From Chloroflexota bacterium (lineage in GTDB: Bacteria; Chloroflexota; Dehalococcoidia; JACQUA01), in NCBI GenBank assembly GCA_016210565.1, contig JACQUA010000393.1, forward strand, positions 1 through 52,292: a DNA stretch of 52,292 bases. The letters are read 5' to 3'. Below are positions 43,145-51,091 of this stretch, in pieces. Below the pieces are notes generated by a model. It was not told the origin of the DNA. It saw only the letters and a list, made by a program, of their open reading frames with translations, and made no database searches. Position 1 is the first letter of the stretch; each line of letters starts with the position of its first letter. Both the position numbers and the translations under genes were made by a program.

Positions 43145-45296
43145 ACGAGTGGATCCTTTCACTTTTGAGATCATACGGCACAAATTGTTCAGCGTGATCG
43201 AAGAAGCGGTTATCGCCCTGGAAAACGTCTCGGGAAGCCCGGTCGCTGCTGAAGGACACGACCTGATGGTGGCGCTATACGGCGCCGAAGGCGAACTGCT
43301 GATGGCCGGATTGGGCTATTTGCACCACCTGACGGCCGCCGCCAGGGCGGTCCAGCATCTTATTAAGAGCTACTCCGAGGAGCCGGGGATTTTCCAGGAC
43401 GATGTATATTTCTTTAACGACCCTTATACCGCCGCGCTCCACGCGCCTGATGTGTATTTGATATCCCCTATCCATTGGCAGGGGAAGCTTACCGGCTTTG
43501 TCGCCAATTTCGTCCATGTGAGCGACATCGGGGGAATAGATCCGGGCGGATTTTGTCCCAGCGCCCGGGAATGCTACCAGGAAGGTTTTGCCTCCCGGGG
43601 AATCAAGATAGTGGAGCGCGGAAAGCTCAGGCGAGACGTGATGGACACCATACTTAATCTCGTCAGGGATTCGGGGATGGTAGCCCTGGACCTCAAGTCC
43701 CAGATGGCGGCAAACCATACCGCCAAGGAGCGCATGCAAGGGATCTACCGGAGTTACGGCACTGAAACCGTGGAAACCGTGGGCAAGGAGTTGATCGCCC
43801 AGTCGGAAGCGCTTCTCAGGCAGCGGCTGAAGGAGCTGCCCGATGGCGAGTGGAGGGCCAGGGAATACTACGACCTGCCTGACAAAATATGTCGGATAGA
43901 ACTGACGGCAAAAAAGATGGTCGACTCTCTGACATACGACTTCACCGGGACCAGCGAGCAGTCACCATACGGCATAAACTGCTGCAACTGGGCCACCTGG
44001 GGCGCCCTGTTTGCCCCGATCTTTCCCCTACTGGCTTATGATATGACCTGGAATGAAGGCCTGACCCGGCCTGTAACCATGATTGCCCCAGAAGGGACCC
44101 TGGTCAACTGTCGCCGTCCGGCTCCGGTATCCATCGCCACGTTGGGGGTCGTACAGGTGGTAAACAACCTGTCCCTGATAGTAATTTCCAAGATGCTGGG
44201 CGCTTCACAGAAATACAAAGACCGGGCAACCGCCATCTGGATCGGCGCGCGTTCCACGGCGAAACTATTCGGTCTAAATCAAGAGGGCGAATACATTGGT
44301 CATGCCGCCGCGGAAGCACTGGCCGGATCGGGCGGGGCGCGGGCGTTCAGGGATGGAGTTGATGTGGGCGGGGAAATACCCAACGTCGTTTCCAGGCTGG
44401 CCAACGTGGAGACCCAGGAGTTAAGGTTCCCGCAACTTTACTTATACCGGAGGTGTGTGCCCGACTCGGGCGGGCCCGGGAAGTATCGGGGCGGCGTGAG
44501 CCACGAGTATGCAATAACCCCGCACGGCGGCGCCTCCGATAGCTGCAAGGCCAGCCTGTATCCAGGAAAAGGGATCCGGTGTCCGCATGGTTCCGGTATT
44601 TTTGGGGGTTATCCAGGATGTCACACCGGATCTGTGGTTCTCAGGGATGGCAACATATCGGAATTCCCCGATGGTTTACCCGCGACTTCCGCCGCAAAAC
44701 AGGAAAACATCGGCTGGGGCATCGTAGAACTCAATAGGAATGACATCCTCTACCTGCGCATGACTGGCGGCGGCGGCTATGGCGATCCGCTGGAGAGAAA
44801 CCCGGAACTGGTGTTGCGTGATGTTTTATCGGGACTGGTCTCGGTCCAGGTAGCGAGCGACGTTTACGGCGTGATTGTCGATGCCGGAAGTGAAACTGTG
44901 AACCTGGCGGCAACCAATCGGAGGAAACAGGCATTGAGGCGGCGGCGCCTTGGCGGGAAGCATATCGCCATTGAGATGGCCACCCGCGCACAGGTCCCGC
45001 GGACCGCCAGTCGCATAAACGAATATCTCCAAATAGCGGGTTCGGGCAAACGAGCGTTTGTGCAATGTACCTGGTGCGGCCTGAAAATATGTGCCGCCGG
45101 GGCAAACTGGAAAGAGCACGCCATTACATGGAAGTCTCTTCCGGAGGTTGCCGGACCGTTGAGGGATAGTCAGGGCTTGTTCCTTCTGATGAAGTTCTTT
45201 TGCCCGCAGTGCGGGACTTTATTAGACATAGATGTGGTCTCCGAAAACGATGGCCCGCTGCTGGACAGGGTTCATATACAAGGGGGTGAATTGTGA
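43137..45296 (+). CDS. HyuB-type subunit fused to a C-terminal gamma-like zinc domain (2 of 3)
   Basis: 719 aa, about 100 longer than the other two HyuB copies. Residues 1 to about 610 are HyuB (NDPYTAALHAPDVY, GGIDPGGFCPSAREC, PDSGGPGKYRGGVSHEY, GGGGYGDPLERN). Residues about 620-719 match the stand-alone protein at 49938: C644-x2-C647-x4-C652 then C689-x2-C692 (FCPQCGTLLDIDVV). Acetone and acetophenone carboxylases have a small zinc-binding gamma subunit of this general kind, so the fusion ties HyuB and gamma into one enzyme and favours a carboxylase over a plain hydantoinase. Its GTGA overlap with the next lipoprotein at 45293 couples them. Confidence 0.88.
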   Translation: MVKRVDPFTFEIIRHKLFSVIEEAVIALENVSGSPVAAEGHDLMVALYGAEGELLMAGLGYLHHLTAAARAVQHLIKSYSEEPGIFQDDVYFFNDPYTAALHAPDVYLISPIHWQGKLTGFVANFVHVSDIGGIDPGGFCPSARECYQEGFASRGIKIVERGKLRRDVMDTILNLVRDSGMVALDLKSQMAANHTAKERMQGIYRSYGTETVETVGKELIAQSEALLRQRLKELPDGEWRAREYYDLPDKICRIELTAKKMVDSLTYDFTGTSEQSPYGINCCNWATWGALFAPIFPLLAYDMTWNEGLTRPVTMIAPEGTLVNCRRPAPVSIATLGVVQVVNNLSLIVISKMLGASQKYKDRATAIWIGARSTAKLFGLNQEGEYIGHAAAEALAGSGGARAFRDGVDVGGEIPNVVSRLANVETQELRFPQLYLYRRCVPDSGGPGKYRGGVSHEYAITPHGGASDSCKASLYPGKGIRCPHGSGIFGGYPGCHTGSVVLRDGNISEFPDGLPATSAAKQENIGWGIVELNRNDILYLRMTGGGGYGDPLERNPELVLRDVLSGLVSVQVASDVYGVIVDAGSETVNLAATNRRKQALRRRRLGGKHIAIEMATRAQVPRTASRINEYLQIAGSGKRAFVQCTWCGLKICAAGANWKEHAITWKSLPEVAGPLRDSQGLFLLMKFFCPQCGTLLDIDVVSENDGPLLDRVHIQGGEL

Positions 45297-46459
45297 AACT
45301 CTTAGCTGGATGCCTGGTCGTGAGTTGTTCGCTGTGGCTCATCAGTATTGGCTGCGCCTTGCAGTCGCCCGCCGGGCCGGAAACCAAGCCGTCCGTCACA
45401 GTTGCCGCCGGGAAGGCCAGGGCGCCCTGGGAGGATAAATGGGAAGAAACGCTATCCAGGGCAAGAAAAGAGGGCGCCGTTTCTGTCTATTCCGGATGGG
45501 CGCCGATACACCGGACCGTGTTGACCAGGGCTTTCACCGAGAAGTACGGAATCCCTCTGGAGTTCACCCCGTACTCCAGAGGATCGGACCTGCTGGCCAA
45601 GGTCCAGGCGGAGTCTCGGGCGGGGCTGCAACTGGTTGACGTCTTTGGCGGAGGCAATACAACCTTGATCGTCACCTTGAAGCCTGCAGGTGCGATGGGG
45701 CCGGTCAAGCCGCTTCTCATTCTCCCGGAGGTACTGGACCCCAAAGTGTGGCGGGGCGACAAAGTTCCCTATGCCGATGAGGAGGGGTTCTCTGTCAGCA
45801 TGATCGGTTATGTGGTTCCTTCCATTGCCTACAACAGCGAACAAATAAGAGAAGGAGAACTGACCAGCCTGAAAGACCTCCTAAAGCCCGCGTACAAAGG
45901 GAGAATCACCTTGAACGATCCGTCAGTTACGGGAGCTGCGAATGCGATATTGTCGCACCTGTCCCTGAACGTCTGGGGCGAGTCTGACACAGCAAGTTTC
46001 CTGAAGCGGCTCATAGTCGAGCAAGGCGCCTTCGTTCAAAGAGACAATCGCGTGCAGGTCGAGTCCGTGGCCCGTGGAAAATACTCCATCGCCCTTGGCA
46101 CGCAGGATACCGCGCTGGCGGAGTTCCTTGCCTCGGGAGCTCCTTTAAGAAGAGCCATACTCGCCGAGGACAACCGTCTGGCTACCGGCTCAGGGGCAGT
46201 TGGCGTGTCTGCCCGACCGGCCAATCCCAGCGCCACCACCGTTTTTGTAAACTGGTTGCTGACAAGAGAAGGGCAGACCTTATTCGCCCAGAGTTTTGGC
46301 GCCCCCAGCGCCAGGACCGATGTATCTACAGAGGGCTATGACCCGCTTCTTATCCCGGCGCCGGGCAAGAAATACCATCTCGACTCTCCGCAGCTTCTCG
46401 CCGCCAGGGATACGTGGCTACAGCTTTCCAGGAAAGTCATGGATGAGATCAAGAAATAG
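45293..46459 (+). CDS. Solute-binding lipoprotein, ABC family 1 / iron-type fold, divergent subgroup (12 of 12)
   Basis: 388 aa with a GTG start overlapping the HyuB-gamma stop by four bases; GGGGGTG lies directly upstream. Lipobox SIGC with C21. It shares EFTPYSRGSDLLAKVQ, LNDPSVTGAANA and RTDVSTEGYDP with the 17190 and 39788 copies. Of the twelve it is the one most clearly coupled in translation to an enzyme gene, which supports a matched receptor-enzyme unit. The long-form UbiD follows 22 bases later. Confidence 0.88.
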   Translation: MKLLAGCLVVSCSLWLISIGCALQSPAGPETKPSVTVAAGKARAPWEDKWEETLSRARKEGAVSVYSGWAPIHRTVLTRAFTEKYGIPLEFTPYSRGSDLLAKVQAESRAGLQLVDVFGGGNTTLIVTLKPAGAMGPVKPLLILPEVLDPKVWRGDKVPYADEEGFSVSMIGYVVPSIAYNSEQIREGELTSLKDLLKPAYKGRITLNDPSVTGAANAILSHLSLNVWGESDTASFLKRLIVEQGAFVQRDNRVQVESVARGKYSIALGTQDTALAEFLASGAPLRRAILAEDNRLATGSGAVGVSARPANPSATTVFVNWLLTREGQTLFAQSFGAPSARTDVSTEGYDPLLIPAPGKKYHLDSPQLLAARDTWLQLSRKVMDEIKK

Positions 46460-46481
46460 GAGATCCCAGGAGAACAGCCCA

Positions 46482-48086
46482 ATGGCATATTACAGGGACT
46501 TAAGGGAATATCTTAAAACCTTAGAAGAAAGTGGCAAACTCGTTCGGGTAAAGAGGCCGATTAACAAGGACGCCGAACTTCACCCGCTGGTGCGGTGGCA
46601 GTTCAGGGGCGTTCAAGAGGACCTCAGGAGAGCGTTCCTTTTCGAGAATGTCGTCGATGCTAGAGGAACAAAATATGATATTCCTGTCCTGATAGGCTCT
46701 CACGCCGCCTCGCGGGATATCTTTGCCCTGGGTATGATGTGCCAGCCGGGTGACATTACCGAGAAGTGGGCAAGAGCAGAACTCCATCCCGTTGGCCCGG
46801 TACTGGTCCAATCGGGACCGGTCCGTGAAGAAATCCACAAAGATGATCATCTTCTGGAACATGGGGGATTAGGCGAGTTTCCGATACCGGTATCTACTCC
46901 GGGCTGGGACAATGCCCCTTATCTGTCCGCCGGCAACTGGGTTACCAAAGATCCGGAAACGGGTATCAGAAATGTGGGCAACTACCGGGCGATGGTCAAG
47001 AGCCCAATCCGCCTGGGCGTATGCGCCCTTTCGGCAACGCACTTTAGGGAACACTGGGACCGGTGCCGGGCGCGAGGGACCGCACTGCAAGCGGCCATCG
47101 TGATCGGAGCCTCGCCCAACTTGGGATATGTTGCCACCAATAAGCTGCCCTATGGCGTCGATGAGTACGCGGTTGCCGGCGGGATAGCGGAGGCCCCGAT
47201 GGAGCTGGTCAAATGCCAGACAGTCGATATTGAGGTCCCGGCTCATGCCGAGATAGTCATTGAAGGGATGGTGCCGACTGATTACCAGGAAAGGGAAGCC
47301 CCCTTTGGTGAATATACCGGTTACATGGGTATGCAGGCCATCAACCCGGTCATGAACGTCACCTGCGTCACACACCGCAGGGAACCCATCTTCAACGCGT
47401 TCATGGGCGAGTATCCGCCGAGTGAAGGCACCAAGCTGCGCCAAATAGGCAGCGAGGCCGTCTATTACAAGTTTTTGAAACATGACTGCAACATACCCGG
47501 GATCATACAGGTGGCCATGCCCGACGGCGGGGGTCATCTCCAGATCGTCGTAATAAGCATGCGCAAGACGCACCCTTCCCAGGCATGGCAGGCCCTCAAC
47601 GGGGCTGCCGCCTTAATGCCAGCCGTGGGGAAGATGGTAATCGTGGTAGACGAAGACATAGACCCCCACGACCAGGACGCGGTCAACTGGGCGCTGGGGT
47701 TCAGTATGCAGCCTCACCGGGACGTCAGGATAACTCCTGGCAAGGTGTCAGGATTAGACCCATCGTCGGCGCCTTCCAGCGATCCCGACAGGCGTTATCC
47801 TGGTGTGACCGGTTGCTCCGCGATGCTGATAGATGCTACCAGGAAGTGGGCTTATCCACCGGTTTCACTGCCGAAAAAGGAGTTCATGGAAAGGGCCCGC
47901 CAGATATGGGAAGAGGAGGGCTTCCCCACATTGAAGCCAAGAACGCCGTGGTACGGCTATTCCCTGGGCTACTGGCCGGAAGAACTCGAAGAAGAAGCCC
48001 GGCTGGCGCTTAAAGGCGAGCACTACACTACCGGTGAGAAGCTGGCTAAAAAGAAGTTCCTGTCCGCGGGAAGTAACAGCGCATGA
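46482..48086 (+). CDS. Long-form UbiD-family decarboxylase (8 of 8)
   Basis: 534 aa from ATG 46482 (MAYYRDLREYL), GGAG at 46469-46472; the frame open upstream lies in the lipoprotein gene. Active-site residues are N164-VGNY-R169 and EAPFGE with E272 and E277, the same positions as in the 32040 copy. The long C-terminus (RARQIWEEEGFPTL, PWYGYSLGYW) is also conserved. It overlaps hyuB at 48083 by ATGA. The other long-form UbiD also has a hyuB a short distance downstream, so this UbiD type and HyuB seem to work together. Confidence 0.92.
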   Translation: MAYYRDLREYLKTLEESGKLVRVKRPINKDAELHPLVRWQFRGVQEDLRRAFLFENVVDARGTKYDIPVLIGSHAASRDIFALGMMCQPGDITEKWARAELHPVGPVLVQSGPVREEIHKDDHLLEHGGLGEFPIPVSTPGWDNAPYLSAGNWVTKDPETGIRNVGNYRAMVKSPIRLGVCALSATHFREHWDRCRARGTALQAAIVIGASPNLGYVATNKLPYGVDEYAVAGGIAEAPMELVKCQTVDIEVPAHAEIVIEGMVPTDYQEREAPFGEYTGYMGMQAINPVMNVTCVTHRREPIFNAFMGEYPPSEGTKLRQIGSEAVYYKFLKHDCNIPGIIQVAMPDGGGHLQIVVISMRKTHPSQAWQALNGAAALMPAVGKMVIVVDEDIDPHDQDAVNWALGFSMQPHRDVRITPGKVSGLDPSSAPSSDPDRRYPGVTGCSAMLIDATRKWAYPPVSLPKKEFMERARQIWEEEGFPTLKPRTPWYGYSLGYWPEELEEEARLALKGEHYTTGEKLAKKKFLSAGSNSA

Positions 48087-49951
48087 TAGACAACATAGAC
48101 CCGATCACTTTCGAAATCGTCAGGCATAAGCTGTGGCAGATCATCGATGAGATGGGGATTACCCTGAAACGGGTGTCGGGGTCGCCCAGCACCACCGAGG
48201 CTAATGATTTCATGGTGGGTCTGTTCACCGCCAATGGTGAAATATTGATCTCCGGAGTTGGCGTAACTTGGCACATCGTGTGCGCGTCCACAGCCTGCAA
48301 GCACATATTGAAGTTTTTTGGCAAGGAAGGAATAAAACAGGGTGACATTTTTCTGTTGAACGACCCCTATGTCGCGGCTTTCCACCAGTCAGACGTCTAC
48401 ATAGTCACTCCGATTTATCACGAGGGAAAACGTGTCGCATGGACCGCCAATTTTACCCACGTCAATGACATCGGCGGTGTCGATGCCGGAGGCATGTGTC
48501 CGCGAGCTACGGAAGTCTTCCACGAGGGCCTGAGAATTCCGGGGCTGAAGATCGCCGAAGCCGGTATCTTTCGCAGCGACGTGATGCAATCCTTGCTCAA
48601 TATGACCCGCGACCCGGGCATGGTGGCCCTAGATTTAAGGTCTCAAATCGCCGCAAACAATGTGGCTAACGCCCGGTTGCAGGAGATTTTTGACAAGTAT
48701 GGGGAAGAAACCATCATCTCCATTATGGAAACAATTATCGGGCACTCCGAGGCCTTCCTGCGGGCGCGGCTTCGACGATTACCGGACGGCAATTGGAGCA
48801 CTGTCCAGTACCTGGATACGGCGGACCGTTTCCACAAGATTGCTCTGAGCCTGACCAAGAGGTCGGATAACTTGCTGTTCGATTTCTCCGGCTCCAGCCC
48901 GCAGGTTGAACAGGGCATCAACTGCACCTATTGGGGGACCATGGGAAGTGTTTTCGCGGCGGTGGCCGCTCTTATTTGCTATAAGACAACCTGGAACGCG
49001 GGAATACTCAAACCCATTCAATTGACCGCTCCAGAAGGAACGATAGTCAATTGCCGGCACCCGGCGCCGGTCTCGATGTCGACTATAATGGCGGGGCACC
49101 TATGCGTTCTGGCAGCCGGATTTGTTATTTCCAAGATGCTCGGGGCAAGCGACACTTTCAGAGATGACCTTATGGCCGTCTGGCGAGGCGGCTCTATTTC
49201 GGTCAAGCCTTCCGGGAAGGGCGCCGGCGGCCGGAACTATATCGCTACGATCATGCATCCGACCGCGGGCAGCGGTGGTGCCAGAAGTTTTGCTGACGGC
49301 GTAGATACAGGTGGTTTGTTCGCTTACCTTATCAGCTCCGCCCCAAATATTGAGACGCTGGAGCTCAACTATCCCCTGCTGCACCTTTTCCGGAGGCAGG
49401 CACGAGATTCAGGTGGGCCGGGCAAATATCGGGGTGGGATGTCAGGAGAATACGGCTTTAAGTTGCATGACACAGCCGGCCGGAAAGCCTGCATCACTCT
49501 CAGTAGCATGGGAAATTATGCCGTACAGGCCCATGGCATTTGCGGCGGATATCCCGGGGCCGGGGGCCGCGTCAAGCTTTTCCGAAACACAACGGTTGAA
49601 GCATTGTTGATGGCGGGGCAGGCCGTAGATTCGGCAACCCATTTTGCCGGCCGACCGAAAGACATGCCACCCCAGACGACCTTTGAAATGACAGACCGGG
49701 ACGTGCTATTCGTCAGGTGGGCCGCGGGAGGGGGATACGGGGACCCCCTTGACAGAGACCCGGGTCTGGTTTGGAACGACATACAAACGGGCGCCGTTTC
49801 TGGGCCCGCTGCGAAAAGGACCTACGGGGTTTTTGCAAATAAGCGCCTCGGTGGGATAGACGCAGCGAGGACAGAAAAAATGCGGAAGGGCATCAAAGCA
49901 ATGCGCATGACAGAAATGCGCCGAGAAGGACAGAAAAATGAGAATCGCTGA
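48083..49951 (+). CDS. HyuB-type subunit (hydantoinase B / acetophenone carboxylase-like) (3 of 3)
   Basis: 622 aa, ATG overlapping the UbiD stop. Landmarks DPITFEIVRHKLW, NDPYVAAFHQSDVY, GSGGARSFADGVDTGG and DSGGPGKYRGGMSGEY closely follow the first HyuB at 34880. No hyuA of its own is adjacent, so it must share one of the two HyuA subunits or use one encoded elsewhere. It overlaps the small zinc protein gene by 14 bases, giving a HyuB-gamma pair that mirrors the fused protein at 43137. Confidence 0.92.
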   Translation: MIDNIDPITFEIVRHKLWQIIDEMGITLKRVSGSPSTTEANDFMVGLFTANGEILISGVGVTWHIVCASTACKHILKFFGKEGIKQGDIFLLNDPYVAAFHQSDVYIVTPIYHEGKRVAWTANFTHVNDIGGVDAGGMCPRATEVFHEGLRIPGLKIAEAGIFRSDVMQSLLNMTRDPGMVALDLRSQIAANNVANARLQEIFDKYGEETIISIMETIIGHSEAFLRARLRRLPDGNWSTVQYLDTADRFHKIALSLTKRSDNLLFDFSGSSPQVEQGINCTYWGTMGSVFAAVAALICYKTTWNAGILKPIQLTAPEGTIVNCRHPAPVSMSTIMAGHLCVLAAGFVISKMLGASDTFRDDLMAVWRGGSISVKPSGKGAGGRNYIATIMHPTAGSGGARSFADGVDTGGLFAYLISSAPNIETLELNYPLLHLFRRQARDSGGPGKYRGGMSGEYGFKLHDTAGRKACITLSSMGNYAVQAHGICGGYPGAGGRVKLFRNTTVEALLMAGQAVDSATHFAGRPKDMPPQTTFEMTDRDVLFVRWAAGGGYGDPLDRDPGLVWNDIQTGAVSGPAAKRTYGVFANKRLGGIDAARTEKMRKGIKAMRMTEMRREGQKNENR

Positions 49952-50222
49952 AGCCCTGGAAATAGTCCCGCATGAAAACGCGAGGGTGATACGATGCACC
50001 CGGTGCCAGCATATCATCTGTGATGCCTCGGAGGAATGGAAGAAGAGGGCGGCGATGTGTGACAAGCCGGTCACCAATGCAGGCCCCTTATTTCCGCGGG
50101 ACAGTCCTTTTCTGCTCAGAGAATTCTATTGCCCGGGATGTGGAACCATGCTCGACGTTGACGTGGTAATGAAAGGCGACCCCATCATCTCGGATAGGGT
50201 GCAGTTTCAGCCGATTGAATAA
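49938..50222 (+). CDS. Small zinc-binding gamma-like subunit (acetone/acetophenone carboxylase type)
   Basis: 94 aa. Cysteines C20-x2-C23-x4-C28 and C65-x2-C68 (YCPGCGTMLDVDVV) form a likely structural zinc site, with D-V-V and VQFQPIE after it. The same pattern is the C-terminal domain of the fused HyuB at 43137, which identifies this protein as a HyuB partner. The start overlaps hyuB by 14 bases. It is the last gene of the co-directional array. Too small for a catalytic role of its own; probably an assembly or structural subunit. Confidence 0.8.
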   Translation: MRIAEALEIVPHENARVIRCTRCQHIICDASEEWKKRAAMCDKPVTNAGPLFPRDSPFLLREFYCPGCGTMLDVDVVMKGDPIISDRVQFQPIE

Positions 50223-50288
50223 CGACCGTCAAAGATGCGACGAACTTTTGGGAAATGGTTGCGAATTTTTTGTGAAACTTTTGCAAAG

Positions 50289-50370
50289 TGGGGAAGGCGG
50301 GATTTGAACCCCCACGCCTTGCGGCACATGATCCTAAGTCATGCTCGTCTGCCAGTTCCGACACTTCCCC
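50289..50370 (-). tRNA. tRNA-Leu (anticodon UAG)
   Basis: On the minus strand GGGGAAG (50370-50364) pairs with CTTCCCC (50296-50290) as a 7-bp acceptor stem with discriminator A at 50289. The anticodon stem CATGA/TCATG encloses the loop CTTAGGA (anticodon TAG), a short variable arm (GCC-GCAA-GGC) marks a class II tRNA, and the T-loop is TTCAAAT. One T-stem position looks mismatched. The CCA end is not encoded. Its 3' end points toward the catabolic array. Confidence 0.87.
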
Positions 50371-50436
50371 CTGTCAAATCAGTTGCCAATTGCAAACGGC
50401 CAACTTAATTTTACCATGTTTATATCACCGCAATCT

Positions 50437-50914
50437 TCACTGCGTGGTCGCGGTCACCGTGATGCTGAACTGGTGCGCGCCGACGGGTATGTCCGGGTCC
50501 AGGTTGAGAAAAAGATCGAACGACCGTGACTGGCCCGGGATCAGAAGCTGAGAATAACCCGTGGGGTTGAGGTCGTACGGGAATATCGACGCCGTACCCT
50601 TCGGCAGGTCATCGGCGGCAGTAAAGTAGCGGAAGGATGTGGTAGTGGTCAGGTTCTTGATATAAATCCTGGTGGTTGCGCTAAGGCCCGGTTTGATCTC
50701 ACCGAAATTCACCAGGGTGACGGGCGAGGCGCCAGCGGAATCAAGGTAAAATCCCCAGGGTCCCTTCAGGATTGGCCTCAAGGTTAACCGAAACCCCGGC
50801 GGGCAACGTCCTGTTCACCGCAACCGCACCATAGGCTATGCCGCTGCTCAAGGAAAGAATGAGGACCATTGGCAGCAGCGATAGCCAGCCCTTTACTGCA
50901 ATTCGACTTTTCAT
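50437..50914 (-). pseudogene. Small secreted protein gene, frameshifted
   Basis: An ATG at 50914 with AGGAGG about eight bases upstream begins a signal peptide (MKSRIAVKGWLSLLPMVLILS, cut near AYGA). This frame ends near 50741 in ANPEGTLGILP. The rest of the protein continues in another frame (GPWGFYLDSAGASP through SFDLFLNLDPDIPVG to SITVTATTQ, stop at 50437). The join lies in a CCC-TGGGG stretch near 50755-50765, so a one-base error or mutation is likely. The intact product would be about 158 aa, exported, with a beta-rich (immunoglobulin-like) look. Function not recognised. Confidence 0.6.
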
Positions 50915-51022
50915 CTGAGCCTCCTGGAAAATATTGCCAGCGCATTGCATTTTGCTGAAGTTTCACCATAAGAAAAATGGCCCAAAACTGAATCTGTCTT
51001 AAGATTTCCAGAAAATATTTGC

Positions 51023-51059
51023 AAAACCCCTTGACAGGGGTTTTCTTTTGGGCGATAAT
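51023..51059 (+). promoter_or_regulatory. Strong sigma-70-type promoter inside a palindrome, start of the IS genes
   Basis: TTGACA at 51031-51036 and GATAAT at 51054-51059 are separated by exactly 17 bases. The -35 box is the loop of a perfect 8-bp inverted repeat, AAAACCCC (51023-51030) and GGGGTTTT (51037-51044). It should drive the small gene at 51092 and the transposase. The palindrome may be part of the element's terminal sequence or a regulator site. Confidence 0.65.
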
Positions 51060-51091
51060 CAGACCACTATGATATATGTAGGAGTGTTCTG

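Noticed and set aside
50223-50288. Rho-independent terminator after the last array gene
   Set aside because: A T-run is present (near 50270) but the preceding bases give only weak, mismatched pairing.
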